Part shown: positions 39,549 through 48,420 of the stretch, piece after piece | Numbering within the stretch: the first letter of the stretch is position 1 | How the letters are laid out: each line of letters starts with the position of its first letter | DNA from: Francisella frigiditurris | GTDB lineage: Bacteria; Pseudomonadota; Gammaproteobacteria; Francisellales; Francisellaceae | DNA length: 64,000 bases | Assembly (NCBI RefSeq): GCF_001880225.1 | Contig: NZ_CP009654.1 | Coordinates: 372,001-436,000 of the forward strand | Reading direction: 5' to 3' | Program-made: the position numbers and the translations under genes | The notes under the pieces: generated by a model | The model's database searches: none | Told to the model about the DNA's origin: nothing | Seen by the model: only the letters and a program-made list of their open reading frames with translations

Positions 39549-39600
39549 AAACCGTAATTTATTACGGTTAACCTTATTAAGGTTTGACTTTTAATATTTT
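39549..39600 (+). terminator. Tandem hairpins after the tRNA genes
   Basis: AACCGTAA/TTACGGTT (39550-39569) forms an 8-bp stem with a TTTA loop, followed at once by AACCTT/AAGGTT (39570-39584) and then a T-rich stretch ending TTTTAATATTTT. Together they look like the intrinsic terminator of the tRNA transcript. Confidence 0.6.
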
Positions 39601-39648
39601 ATTCAGTTTTCCCCTTTTTTATATCTGATTTTATTGGTCAAACCTTAA
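39577..39648 (+). repeat. 12-bp long-range inverted repeat upstream of trpE
   Basis: TTAAGGTTTGAC (39577-39588) is exactly complementary to GTCAAACCTTAA (39637-39648), 48 bases apart. Its left arm overlaps the right arm of the AACCTT/AAGGTT hairpin, so the two structures exclude each other. A T-rich tract follows. It may be a bidirectional terminator or an attenuator-like switch for trpE, which starts 98 bases later. Confidence 0.5.
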
Positions 39649-39746
39649 TACTTTTAATAATTTTTGCTTATTTTATAAATATTTTTTATTCTTTATTTTT
39701 GTTATTATCTATAAATATTTTTATTATTATTTATTTAGGTTTATAA

Positions 39747-41288
39747 GTGTTTAAGTTTGAAAAAAAATATTTAAATTCAAAAGTTTACAATATAGATTAT
39801 TCTGCTGATTTGAATGATGTTTTTTATAAAGTTTGTAATAACAAAAAAAATACTATTCTTTTAGAATCTGCAGAAATATCTACAAAAGATAAATTAAAAA
39901 GTATTTTAGTTGTAGATAGCGCTGTAAGGATTTCTTGTATAGGACAAAAAGTTGTTTTTAAAGCATTATCTGAAAATGGTGAAAATTTACTAAAAGCTTT
40001 AGAATCTAATATAAATAAAAATGTTAAATATAAGTTAGATAATAAACAATTAGTTTTAGAGTTTGCTAAAAACAACTCTAAATTAGATGAATATTCTAAA
40101 TTAAAAGAACAGTCAGTTTTTGATGCTTTAAGGCTAGTTAGAGATAGTTTTGAATTGACTAATAAATATTCTGTATTTATAGCAGGATTATTTGCTTATG
40201 ATTTGGTTGGCACTTTTGAAAATATAAATAAAGTTGAAAGAAAAAATAAATGCCCAGACTATGTTTTTTATGTAGCTGAAACTTTATTAGTAACAGATCA
40301 TCAAAAAAAAGAATCATTTATTCAAACTAATATTTTTAATAGAAATATAGAAAAAACTTTTGAAGATAAAGTAGATTTATTAAAAATAGCTTTAAATAAA
40401 AAAATAGAAGAAGAAAAAGTAAATAAAATAAAAAATTTAGATGTTTCTATATCATTATCTGATAAAGAATATTGTCAAATAGTAGATAAACTAAAAACAA
40501 ATATAATAAATGGAGATATCTTCCAAATAGTTCCATCAAGAAGTTTTTATTTGCCATGTCAAAATTCTTTAGCAGTATACAGAGAATTAAAAAGAACTAA
40601 TCCAAGCCCTTATATGTTTTATATGCAAGATGAGGATTTTATTTTATTTGGAGCATCTCCTGAAAGTGCTCTTAAATATGAAAAGAATACTAATCAAGTG
40701 GAAATATATCCTATAGCAGGGACTCGTCGTAGAGGTAAAAATTTGGATGGTAGTATAAACCTAGATTTAGATAGTCGTATAGAATTAGAACTTAGACTAG
40801 ATACTAAAGAAAATGCTGAACATATGATGTTAGTTGACTTAGCTAGAAATGATGTAGCTAGAATATCTAAAACAGGAACAAGATACGTAGCAGATTTATT
40901 AAAGGTTGATAGATATAGTCATGTTATGCATTTGGTTTCTAGAGTTGTTGGACAATTATCAGATGATTTAGATGCTTTACATGCATATCAAGCTAGTATG
41001 AATATGGGAACTTTAACTGGTGCTCCAAAAATAAAAGCTATGCAACTTATAAGTGATGTTGAAAAGAAAACTCGCGGTGGTTATGGTGGAGCTGTTGGTT
41101 ATATTAATGGCTATGGTGATTTAGATAGTTGTATCGTTATTAGATCAGCTTATGTAGAAAATGAAATAGCTGAAATCCAAGCAGGCGCAGGAGTAGTTTT
41201 AGATTCTATACCTATAGCAGAAGCTGATGAGACAAGAACAAAAGCTCAAGCTGTAATATCAGCTATTAAAAATGTTCATGGAGAATAA
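39747..41288 (+). CDS. trpE: Anthranilate synthase component I
   Basis: A 513-residue chorismate-using enzyme making anthranilate with ammonia from TrpG. The catalytic C-terminal half has IVPSRSFYLP, FGASPESALK, IAGTRRRG, DLARNDVARI and GAGVVLDSIPIAEADETRTKA. The start is GTG at 39747. trpG follows after 2 bases. The N-terminal feedback domain with the usual LLES motif (residue 38) is present, so tryptophan inhibition is likely. Confidence 0.96.
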   Translation: MFKFEKKYLNSKVYNIDYSADLNDVFYKVCNNKKNTILLESAEISTKDKLKSILVVDSAVRISCIGQKVVFKALSENGENLLKALESNINKNVKYKLDNKQLVLEFAKNNSKLDEYSKLKEQSVFDALRLVRDSFELTNKYSVFIAGLFAYDLVGTFENINKVERKNKCPDYVFYVAETLLVTDHQKKESFIQTNIFNRNIEKTFEDKVDLLKIALNKKIEEEKVNKIKNLDVSISLSDKEYCQIVDKLKTNIINGDIFQIVPSRSFYLPCQNSLAVYRELKRTNPSPYMFYMQDEDFILFGASPESALKYEKNTNQVEIYPIAGTRRRGKNLDGSINLDLDSRIELELRLDTKENAEHMMLVDLARNDVARISKTGTRYVADLLKVDRYSHVMHLVSRVVGQLSDDLDALHAYQASMNMGTLTGAPKIKAMQLISDVEKKTRGGYGGAVGYINGYGDLDSCIVIRSAYVENEIAEIQAGAGVVLDSIPIAEADETRTKAQAVISAIKNVHGE

Positions 41289-41290
41289 TT

Positions 41291-41872
41291 ATGGCTAATA
41301 TTATATTTATAGATAATTTTGATTCTTTTTCTTATAACTTAGCAGATGAAATTAAAGCTTTAGGAAATAAAGTTTCTGTTTATAGAAATAACATAGATTT
41401 AGATTATTTATTAAAAGAAATAAATAATATCAAAGATCCAGTAGTTGTTATTTCTCCAGGTCCAGGTAGTCCGAGCGAAGCGGGTATTATTATTGATCTT
41501 ATAAAAGAAATAAGAGGAAAAATACCTGTTATAGGAATATGTTTAGGTCATCAGGCTATAGTTGAAGCGTATGGTGGTATAGTTTCTCATGCTAATGAAA
41601 TAGTTCATGGTAAAGTTGCTAGAGTAAAACATAATTCTCATAAAATTTTTAAAGGACTAGATTCACCTATGTCTGTAGCAAGATATCATTCATTAGTAGC
41701 AATTAAAGTGCCTAAAGATTTAAATGTAATAGCTGACGTAAATGATCTAGTTATGGCTGTTATAAGTGAAGAAGATAAAGTTTGTGGTTTTCAGTTTCAT
41801 CCAGAATCAATAATGACAACAAATGGCACTAAGCTTTTAGAGAATACAATAAATTGGGTTTTAGAAAAATGA
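41291..41872 (+). CDS. trpG: Anthranilate synthase component II (glutamine amidotransferase)
   Basis: A 193-residue class I amidotransferase. [13 protein letters not shown] opens the protein, the nucleophile Cys84 is in [10 protein letters not shown], and FQFHPES carries the catalytic histidine and glutamate. It supplies ammonia to TrpE. Its stop codon overlaps the trpD start (ATGA). The residues fit TrpG better than PabA because it stands between trpE and trpD. Confidence 0.95.
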   Translation: MANIIFIDNFDSFSYNLADEIKALGNKVSVYRNNIDLDYLLKEINNIKDPVVVISPGPGSPSEAGIIIDLIKEIRGKIPVIGICLGHQAIVEAYGGIVSHANEIVHGKVARVKHNSHKIFKGLDSPMSVARYHSLVAIKVPKDLNVIADVNDLVMAVISEEDKVCGFQFHPESIMTTNGTKLLENTINWVLEK

Positions 41873-42876
41873 TCATTTTAGATGATATAGTTAAAAAACT
41901 TTATAATTTAGAAGGTTTAACTTCAACTGAAAGTTACCAACTTTTTACATACTTTGTAAAAGGAGAAATTCCTTTAGCTTTACAAACTAGTATACTTACT
42001 GCTTTAAAATTAAAAAAAGAAACTCCAACAGAAATAGCAGCTGCAGCAGAAGCATTAATAGATAATGCTAAATCTTTTCCAAAGATAGATTATGAGTTTG
42101 CAGATATAGCCGGTACTGGAGGAGATGGATTAAATACTATTAATATATCAACTACAGCGGCTTTTGTAGCTGCTACATGCGGTTTAAAAATAGCTAAACA
42201 TGGTAATAGAAGTGTTTCTAGTAAATCAGGATCATCAGATCTTTTAGAATCTTTTGGTATAAACTTAAACTTATCTCCAGAAGATACAAAAAAATCTATA
42301 GATAAATATAATTTAGGTTTTTTATTTGCACCTAACTATAATGATGGTCTTAAGCATGTTAGAGAAGCTAGGAAGCTGATGAAAACAAGAACGATCTTTA
42401 ATATTCTGGGACCTCTTATTAATCCAGCTAAACCAAAAATAGCACTAATAGGAGTTTATTCGAAAGATTTAATTTTGCCAATGGCAAAAACACTAGCAAA
42501 AATGAATATAGAAAAAGCTGCTGTTGTATATGGAAGTGGTTTAGATGAGGTTGCTATACATGATGTTACATATATTGCGGAAGTTAGCGAATCAAATATA
42601 AAAGAGTATGTATTATATCCTTCTGATTTTGGTATAAAGACTTATAGTATAAGTGAAATACAAGGGGGGTTACCAGAAGAAAATAGAGAAATAACAAAAC
42701 TAATGCTTCAAGGTAAAGGAACGGATGCTCAAAATAGTGCTGTAGCTGTTAATGTGGCGATGTTAATGAAATTATTTGGTAAAGATAATCTTGTGGAAAA
42801 TACAAACGAAATATTAAAAGTTTTAAAATCAGGTAAGTGTTATAAAACACTACAACAAATTGTAGATCAAAAATAA
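41869..42876 (+). CDS. trpD: Anthranilate phosphoribosyltransferase
   Basis: A 335-residue enzyme that adds phosphoribosyl to anthranilate. I chose the ATG at 41869, which overlaps the trpG stop. Motifs: [19 protein letters not shown] (PRPP loop near residue 80), [18 protein letters not shown] and [13 protein letters not shown]. Intact and complete. The operon stops here: an IS6 end begins 26 bases after the stop, so trpCF is now 5.5 kb away. Confidence 0.95.
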   Translation: MIILDDIVKKLYNLEGLTSTESYQLFTYFVKGEIPLALQTSILTALKLKKETPTEIAAAAEALIDNAKSFPKIDYEFADIAGTGGDGLNTINISTTAAFVAATCGLKIAKHGNRSVSSKSGSSDLLESFGINLNLSPEDTKKSIDKYNLGFLFAPNYNDGLKHVREARKLMKTRTIFNILGPLINPAKPKIALIGVYSKDLILPMAKTLAKMNIEKAAVVYGSGLDEVAIHDVTYIAEVSESNIKEYVLYPSDFGIKTYSISEIQGGLPEENREITKLMLQGKGTDAQNSAVAVNVAMLMKLFGKDNLVENTNEILKVLKSGKCYKTLQQIVDQK

Positions 42877-42901
42877 ACTTTCTAATACTATATAAATAAA
42901 C

Positions 42902-43220
42902 GGTTCTGTTGCAAACTTTGACTAATTTTATGAATTTTCTTAAACTTTCAGGATATTGTATCTAATTTTATCTTTTTATGAATGAATTTAAATATAAGCG
43001 TTTTAATGGCGTGGTTATTCTATGGGCAGTAAGATGGTATTTAAAATATGGCATAAGTTATAGAGATTTAGAAGAAATGCTAAGAGAGCGAGGAGTAAAT
43101 GTAGACCATACAACTATCTATAGATGTGTAATTCAATACTCTCCAAAATTAAAGCAGAAATTAAGTTGGTATCGTGGCAAATTCTTCTATCAAGCACTAA
43201 CAGATAGGTTTGCTATCTAG
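42902..43220 (+). mobile_element. IS6/IS26-family element fragment (left end and transposase N-terminus)
   Basis: GGTTCTGTTGCAAA at 42902 matches the terminal repeat style of IS6 elements (GGCACTGTTGCAAA in IS26). The frame at 42978-43220 encodes MNEFKYKRFNGVVILWAVRW, YGISYRDLEEMLRERGVNVD and HTTIYRCVIQYSP, the helix-turn-helix N-terminus of IS6 transposases, then ends after about 80 residues. The DDE catalytic domain is missing, so it is a dead remnant. It marks the left edge of the insert in the trp locus. Confidence 0.85.
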
Positions 43221-43325
43221 CAACAACAATTGGAAAAGAGCTATCGAAATCGCTATTCATCAAGGCCATTCTCAGGCAAATAAAGCAAGATTTGTACTAA
43301 ACTTAAATAAATGGCAGGGTATAGA
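43221..43325 (+). other. Short coding remnant on the plus strand, opposite the kinase gene's 3' end
   Basis: Immediately after the transposase fragment, one plus frame reads SNNNWKRAIEIAIHQGHSQA and then NKARFVLNLNKWQG. It has natural-looking composition but no start, and I do not recognise the family. It runs across the last codons of the convergent kinase-like gene, so one of the two is a fusion product of a rearrangement. Confidence 0.35.
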
Positions 43326-45980
43326 ATCGACATATTCCTCCCAAGTATAAAAATCTTCTAGATATAAAGACTTATATGCTTCTTTAACACCATTAAAAAG
43401 CTCAAAATGACTATGACCTGTGAAAAAAAATGTAAATATTGGAAACATTCTTGGCATAATTTGCATATACTCTTTTTTTAAAAAAGTAGTTTTATTCTCC
43501 CGACTATAAATTTCAAGTACTTTAACTAAAAGTAATCCAATTCCTGAAATTCCTGAAACATAAATTTGCTTTTCATCAATTCGAAATTTATTCCAGTCTG
43601 AATCTTTCTTTTTTGGAGCTATTGATCTTGATGAGGGCATATTAACTTTACTTCTACTAAGTTCTGGTAATCTACTTTTTTGCATGAGCCCCATAGCAGT
43701 AGTAGTTTTACTATTATCTATCTTTGGCCCCTTATCTTTGAAATATGGATGCTCATCATAAGTTCTTGATAATTTGGAATCAATAAAATTACTATGTATG
43801 CTACTTGTAAGTTTAGATGGTAACCAATTGTATGCTTGTGTCAACATTATTAATTTACAAAACGATCTTATGCCTGCATAACTGCTACTTCTTGAAATAG
43901 GGAAGTGTATTTTTAAGCTTCTTAAAACTTCAGCATAACTAAATATTCGCAGGTCTATAACATTATCTTCAAGATCGTAGAGTTTTTCCTCGAAGATATC
44001 ATTATTCAAACGTGGATACAGGTCTCTAAAATTAGCAAAAATCTCATCAGGCATATTAACGATAATATCTTTATCTTTATCTATAGCTTGAGAGATTGTA
44101 AATATACCCGCAATATTTATCCATAAAGCAGGATCATGCGACAAAATAAGTTTTGGAGATAAAAGACAAGTTGCAATTATTTTTTTCAAGTAATCATTAA
44201 TAGTAGATATTTTATTTGATAACAAATGTACTTCATCTGAATTATTAAAATAGTATTTTATCATTAAAAATGATAAGGCTGTTTCAAACTTACGAGGGTA
44301 ATATTCTGTTTCATTATTTTTTAAATCATAGGGATATTTAAAAAAATGTTTTAATTCTGGCTCTGGAATACCAATTTTATTGATTCTGATTGAACTATCT
44401 ATGCTCTTCTGTAACATTATTGACTTATATCCATCTTCTAATATATTTATAATCTTTTTGATTACAGTTTCTAATCTTGGGATATTCATAGCTTCTTGCT
44501 TATCAAATATATATTTGATTCTAACAGCAATATTATCAAAAGTATTTTCATCAACTGGTATTCTTAAAGTATTTACTTCAATTAGTACTTCATATATCAA
44601 TTGCTTTATAGCAGGGTTTTTATAGAACATATATTGTTGTTCTAACTCTAGAAATTTATTATATTGAGTTAATAGGTCATATTTATAATTTGGTCTTTTC
44701 TCAGAATTTGTATGTTTGTATTCATAATCATGATTTACTTGTTGGTCGGTTCTTATTTCTGTAAAACTGGACATTTTTTGTATAAATTTATGAGTAATGG
44801 ATAAAAGATTCTCCACTAAATCTAGAAGCTTATTTTTTTGATAAGATTTAAAGTAATCACTGACTTTCTCAAATAAATCTTTATTACTTACGAGAAGATC
44901 TCCTTGTTGTTTTTTGTTATTCTTACTGATTAATATTCCAATTTCTTTACTTTCTTCTGAAAAACGATTACAGATATCGGTTAAATACTTATTAAAACAA
45001 CTTTCAATATTAAACTTTAATTCACAGGATTTTATTAGTTTATAACTTACTAATTCACGATACGTAAAAACAAATGACAGCATATCTCCAACAATTATAA
45101 TATTACTATCATCTATATTATTTTTTTTCAATATAGACGAAAGAGCTATAATTGCAGGGGCGTTGAAAAGAGGGGTCCCCCAGCATATATATTTATAATC
45201 ATAGATATCTTTTAATTTAGATAAATCATGGTCAAAAAGAACTAGCTTGTATTTATAGCTATTTGCAATTTCGAAAAACAATTCTCCATTGTTTATTTTC
45301 TCTACAACTTCATTTAATGGACTTCTATTTATATACGTATTTTCCAAGGGTTTTATGAGAATATTATCTGGTTTTATATCTCTATGTAGAAAACCAGTAA
45401 CTTTAAAAAAGCTATAAGTTCGAATCACCAAAGATACATAACTTTCCAAAAGAAATTTAGAACTGTTAAGGTCAAGACAACAATCAACTTGTAGATTTTT
45501 TCTCGCAGAATATAATGTAGCTGTATATTCATATTTAGACAAGGAGTGTATTCTTGTTTGTACTGTTTGATTAAGGTACTTATACACCGCTATATGTAAA
45601 TATATATCGTTTTCTGAGATAAAGCTATCAATAGTAACTTCTCTTAAAAGATAAGCATTCTCTGGATTTGATAAAAAAGCTTTAGTTTCTTCTCTATTTA
45701 AGGTCTTTTTTATAAGGCTATTATAGTCAACTTCTTTTGTTTTATGAGAATAATATTTAACTTTTTTAATGTAAACCTCATTACCATGTTTATATAAATT
45801 GATAGAATGATGTGGCGGATTTTCGAAATTCTTGAATTTTTGATCACTTTCTCTATTTTTATAGGTTGATATCGTAAATTTAGAATCTCCTGCAGTTTTA
45901 GAAATAGTAATACTATCTTGGAAAGACGCTCTTAAAACACCGTTGTATTTAATTATTTTGAAAAATATAGCATCTTTCAT
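43272..45980 (-). CDS. Large protein with a eukaryote-like Ser/Thr protein kinase domain
   Basis: A 902-residue protein; only the N-terminal third is recognisable. A kinase core spans about 60-310: VYIKK (Lys72/73, the VAIK-type lysine), a likely alpha-C glutamate in LLREVTI (Glu114), the catalytic loop GFLHRDIKPDNILI (Asp201, Lys203, Asn206), a metal site LVLFDHDLS (Asp250; DFG varied to DHD), GTPLFNAP (268-275, APE-like) and GDMLSF (Asp299). The glycine loop is not clear. The remaining 600 residues are mostly helical-looking, with no signal peptide or membrane segment. It lies between insertion-sequence scraps in the trp locus, so acquisition by transfer is likely. A host-directed effector is possible; its substrate is unknown. 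Confidence 0.75.
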   Translation of the reverse strand: MKDAIFFKIIKYNGVLRASFQDSITISKTAGDSKFTISTYKNRESDQKFKNFENPPHHSINLYKHGNEVYIKKVKYYSHKTKEVDYNSLIKKTLNREETKAFLSNPENAYLLREVTIDSFISENDIYLHIAVYKYLNQTVQTRIHSLSKYEYTATLYSARKNLQVDCCLDLNSSKFLLESYVSLVIRTYSFFKVTGFLHRDIKPDNILIKPLENTYINRSPLNEVVEKINNGELFFEIANSYKYKLVLFDHDLSKLKDIYDYKYICWGTPLFNAPAIIALSSILKKNNIDDSNIIIVGDMLSFVFTYRELVSYKLIKSCELKFNIESCFNKYLTDICNRFSEESKEIGILISKNNKKQQGDLLVSNKDLFEKVSDYFKSYQKNKLLDLVENLLSITHKFIQKMSSFTEIRTDQQVNHDYEYKHTNSEKRPNYKYDLLTQYNKFLELEQQYMFYKNPAIKQLIYEVLIEVNTLRIPVDENTFDNIAVRIKYIFDKQEAMNIPRLETVIKKIINILEDGYKSIMLQKSIDSSIRINKIGIPEPELKHFFKYPYDLKNNETEYYPRKFETALSFLMIKYYFNNSDEVHLLSNKISTINDYLKKIIATCLLSPKLILSHDPALWINIAGIFTISQAIDKDKDIIVNMPDEIFANFRDLYPRLNNDIFEEKLYDLEDNVIDLRIFSYAEVLRSLKIHFPISRSSSYAGIRSFCKLIMLTQAYNWLPSKLTSSIHSNFIDSKLSRTYDEHPYFKDKGPKIDNSKTTTAMGLMQKSRLPELSRSKVNMPSSRSIAPKKKDSDWNKFRIDEKQIYVSGISGIGLLLVKVLEIYSRENKTTFLKKEYMQIMPRMFPIFTFFFTGHSHFELFNGVKEAYKSLYLEDFYTWEEYVDSIPCHLFKFSTNLALFA

Positions 45981-46033
45981 ATAGACTGATGCTGCTCAGT
46001 AAATTTGGGAATTTTTAATTCTAACACATGTCT

Positions 46034-46396
46034 AGATTCAGTTGCAAATATGAGTTAATTGAAAAAAAATGGTGCCTAGAATATAGCTATAAGTATTATA
46101 AAATAAAGGTTTTAAAAGGGTTCTAATTTTACTAAGAAAAAAGCAAAAGAAATGGAGTTCAGAGGTATAAATGTAACTTCTGTAACAAGATATTTAGCTC
46201 AAATAGAAGACCTAAAAAACTACTGGAAATATTATTTTATAAATTTGTTTTTATGTTCTACCCCAAATAGTCAAACAATATTTTCAGCAATCTAATTCCT
46301 ACTCTATGCGGCTAATTTTCTATTCAAATTATCATAATACACATCAATAGGCTTTTTATATTGAAGTGACTCATGAAATATTTGCGACAGAATCGG
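46034..46396. mobile_element. Transposon remnant with IS6-like ends
   Basis: AGATTCAGTTGCAAATATG near 46034 resembles the left IS6 end at 42902, and TTTGCGACAGAATC at 46383-46396 resembles the inverted right end. In between is decayed DNA: one plus frame near 46130-46240 reads FTKKKAKEMEFRGINVTSVT then RYLAQIEDLKNYWKYYF, with no start and no family I know, and an IS3-type fragment on the minus strand. No complete gene is present. Confidence 0.4.
46304..46387 (-). pseudogene. C-terminal remnant of an IS3/IS481-type transposase
   Basis: The minus strand reads FHESLQYKKPIDVYYDNLNR and ends KLAA-stop at 46304. HESLxYKxPxxVY is the usual end of integrase-core transposases of the IS3 group. Only about 25 codons remain. 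Confidence 0.6.
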
Positions 46397-46751
46397 ATAT
46401 AAGGTAGCTAAAGAAAATCCATCACTAGTTAAAGCGATTGTGGCAATAGAGACTACAGAATGTCCTTCCAATAATAAAGGTGGAAATAGTCCTTTAGGGA
46501 ATATACCTTTTTTGGGTATATGGGGAGATCATATATATGAACGAGGAGAAGAAGGTAATCATCCAGCTCGATTAAAATCTTGTAAAGAAATGGTTAAAGC
46601 TATAAAAAAAGAAGGTAAAGTTCCTGCCGAATTGATATATCTTCCGGAAGATTTAGAGATGTATGGTAACTCTCATATTATGATGCAAGATAGTAATAAC
46701 GAAGAAATAGCTAATATAATATCTTCTTGGTTAAAAAATAATATTAAATAA
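46388..46751 (+). pseudogene. Alpha/beta hydrolase (esterase), 3' fragment
   Basis: The plus frame begins abruptly (RIGYKVAKENPSLVKAIVAI) and continues to a stop at 46749. FLGIWGDHIYERG is the strand carrying the acid residue and YLPEDLEMYGNSHIMMQD holds the catalytic histidine of a secreted-esterase type alpha/beta hydrolase; the missing 5' half would hold the nucleophile elbow. A GTG at 46440 gives a frame of 103 residues, but the upstream in-frame similarity shows this is not the real start. The break coincides with the transposon end. Confidence 0.7.
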
Positions 46752-46922
46752 AAAGATTATTTTAAAACCTATAAACAAAAAAATATTTTGTCATTGGCAA
46801 AATATAAGCCACAAAGTTCAACAAAAAGTCTAAAAATGTTTTTTAAGCTATAAAAAATTGCTAATCTTTAATTACTAATCTTTTTGTTTACTTATTTATA
46901 TATGCTTAATAAAACTATAAAA

Positions 46923-47257
46923 ATGCCTGAGGCTTTGGTAATACTTTTTTTCTGGCTTTAATGGTTGTTGTTGCTAGTTATCTCGTACCGGTTGGAAAAT
47001 TTGATGTTAAAGAAATATCCTACATATCTGATGGAAATACTTTGATAAAGAAAGTACTTGTAGCTAATAGTTTTCAATTTAAACTGGATGAAAGTAATAA
47101 ACCAGAAACAGATCCTATAAAAATATTTACAACTGGAGATAATGATTCTCATGGTTTTACAAACTTTGTTTGTAATGGTTTAACTGCTGGATCACATACG
47201 GGAGGAGCTATAAGTATAATAATGATAATTATAGCTGTTGCTATAAATTATCATTAG
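46923..47257 (+). pseudogene. Broken N-terminal fragment of a YfcC/DcuC-like membrane transporter
   Basis: From the ATG at 46923 the frame reads MPEALVILFF, then shifts in a run of seven T (46945-46951) into LALMVVVASYLVPVGKFDVK and VLVANSFQFKLDE, FTNFVCNGLTAGSHTGGAIS, ending with a stop at 47255. The arrangement (first helix, VPxGxFD loop, long polar loop, second helix GGA...) resembles the ion-transporter superfamily that includes YfcC. The protein stops after about 110 of the expected 400-plus residues, so it is a pseudogene. Confidence 0.6.
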
Positions 47258-47302
47258 CTTAAATAATAAGATTGTATTTTTACCTCTAAAAGGAGATTTG
47301 TC

Positions 47303-47743
47303 ATGAAAAAGATTATCTTTATTTTAACAGTATTAGTTATGAGTATTGGTTTTGCTAACGCTGAAAAAATAAGTGTGAATGCTGTTAATCAAAAGATTAA
47401 AAGTGTTTGTATTATGGTTAATCCATCAGTAACAGTAGCTAATTTTGTACAAGAGACGCAGAGTGTTTTAGAAAGTAAAAATATTAAGGTTTATTTACAA
47501 AATTCAGAAAATAAAACTTATAATTGCCAAGCATCACTAAAGTATGATGCACATAGAAAATGGTGGGGAATAACTTATTTATCAGACGTTAATTATACTT
47601 TATATGAAACTGATAATAAGCAGTTATTAGGTACAGCTGATTTTGTTATTACTTCTGGTTACGATTTAAGTAAGTATCACGCAAAAGTTAAAGATGTAGT
47701 TCCTAAACTTTTGGATAAAATGATACCAACGATAAATAATTAA
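47303..47743 (+). CDS. Periplasmic protein of unknown function
   Basis: A 146-residue protein with a clean signal peptide (cleavage after FANA, near residue 20) and a strong AAAGGAG ribosome-binding site. The mature domain has two cysteines (in VCIMVNPSVTV and YNCQASLKYD), possibly a disulfide, and the run WWGITYLSDVNYTLYE. It resembles small Sbal_3080-like periplasmic/lipoprotein domains, without firm assignment. The HD-domain gene starts 1 base after its stop. Confidence 0.7.
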   Translation: MKKIIFILTVLVMSIGFANAEKISVNAVNQKIKSVCIMVNPSVTVANFVQETQSVLESKNIKVYLQNSENKTYNCQASLKYDAHRKWWGITYLSDVNYTLYETDNKQLLGTADFVITSGYDLSKYHAKVKDVVPKLLDKMIPTINN

Positions 47744-47744
47744 A

Positions 47745-48335
47745 ATGACAGATTTACAAAAGAAAATAAGCTTTATAGAAGAAACTGATAAGCTGAAAGG
47801 TGTATATCGTAGAGCTTTAATAAAATGTGATAATAATCGTAGAGAAAACACGGCCGAACATAGTTGGCAAGTAACATTAATGGCAGTAGTTTTACAAGAT
47901 TATGCTAATAAGAGCATAGATATAACAAAAGTTATGAAAATGCTCTTAATTCATGACATTGTTGAAATATATGCTGGAGATACCTTTGCATTTGATAGCC
48001 ATGCTATATTGGCAGAACAAAATGCTAAAGAACTAGAAGCATTGGAAAAAATATTTTCATTTTTACCTGATGAAGATGCAAAAATGTATAAAAACCTTTG
48101 GTTAGAGTTTGAAGAAAATAAAACAGCTGAAGCAAAGTTTTCTAAAGCTATAGAGCGAGTTGCGCCCCTATTTCAAAATATGCAAAATAATGGTGGCAGC
48201 TGGACAGCTTATGGAGAGATTCCAAAAGAGAAAGTTTTAAAAAGAAATGAAGGGTTAAAAGAAATAGCTCCTAAACTTTGGGAGTATGTTGTTGAGCAAG
48301 TTAATATAGCAGTATCTAGAGGCTGGCTGATTTAG
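47745..48335 (+). CDS. HD-domain hydrolase (YfbR-like 5'-nucleotidase type)
   Basis: A 196-residue HD-superfamily metal-dependent phosphohydrolase. Metal ligands: His39 in NTAEHSWQVT, His70-Asp71 in LLIHDIVEIYAGD; a second helix pair brings the late aspartate. The NTAEHSW start and helical pattern match the HD_3 proteins that include deoxynucleotide 5'-nucleotidase YfbR. It starts one base after the preceding periplasmic gene. Confidence 0.82.
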   Translation: MTDLQKKISFIEETDKLKGVYRRALIKCDNNRRENTAEHSWQVTLMAVVLQDYANKSIDITKVMKMLLIHDIVEIYAGDTFAFDSHAILAEQNAKELEALEKIFSFLPDEDAKMYKNLWLEFEENKTAEAKFSKAIERVAPLFQNMQNNGGSWTAYGEIPKEKVLKRNEGLKEIAPKLWEYVVEQVNIAVSRGWLI

Positions 48336-48420
48336 AATATAAAATAAGAACATATAAGTTAAACATTCAAAGTATTTTGCTTTAAAATATTCCTATAAGT
48401 TATTTTTATTTATTTAAAAC

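Noticed and set aside
39601-39746. trpE leader peptide
   Set aside because: No short frame with tandem Trp codons and a ribosome-binding site exists in this stretch.
43272-45980. Kinase-like gene as a HipA or toxin-antitoxin kinase
   Set aside because: The HRDxKxxN loop with GTPxxxAP is the Ser/Thr kinase style, the protein is about twice HipA length and no antitoxin-like small gene is adjacent.
46440-46751. Separate 103-residue gene starting at GTG 46440
   Set aside because: Hydrolase similarity extends upstream in the same frame to the transposon edge, so it is a fragment rather than a new gene.
46958-47152. Minus-strand frame over the transporter remnant
   Set aside because: No ribosome-binding site or family; the opposite strand has clear membrane-transporter character.
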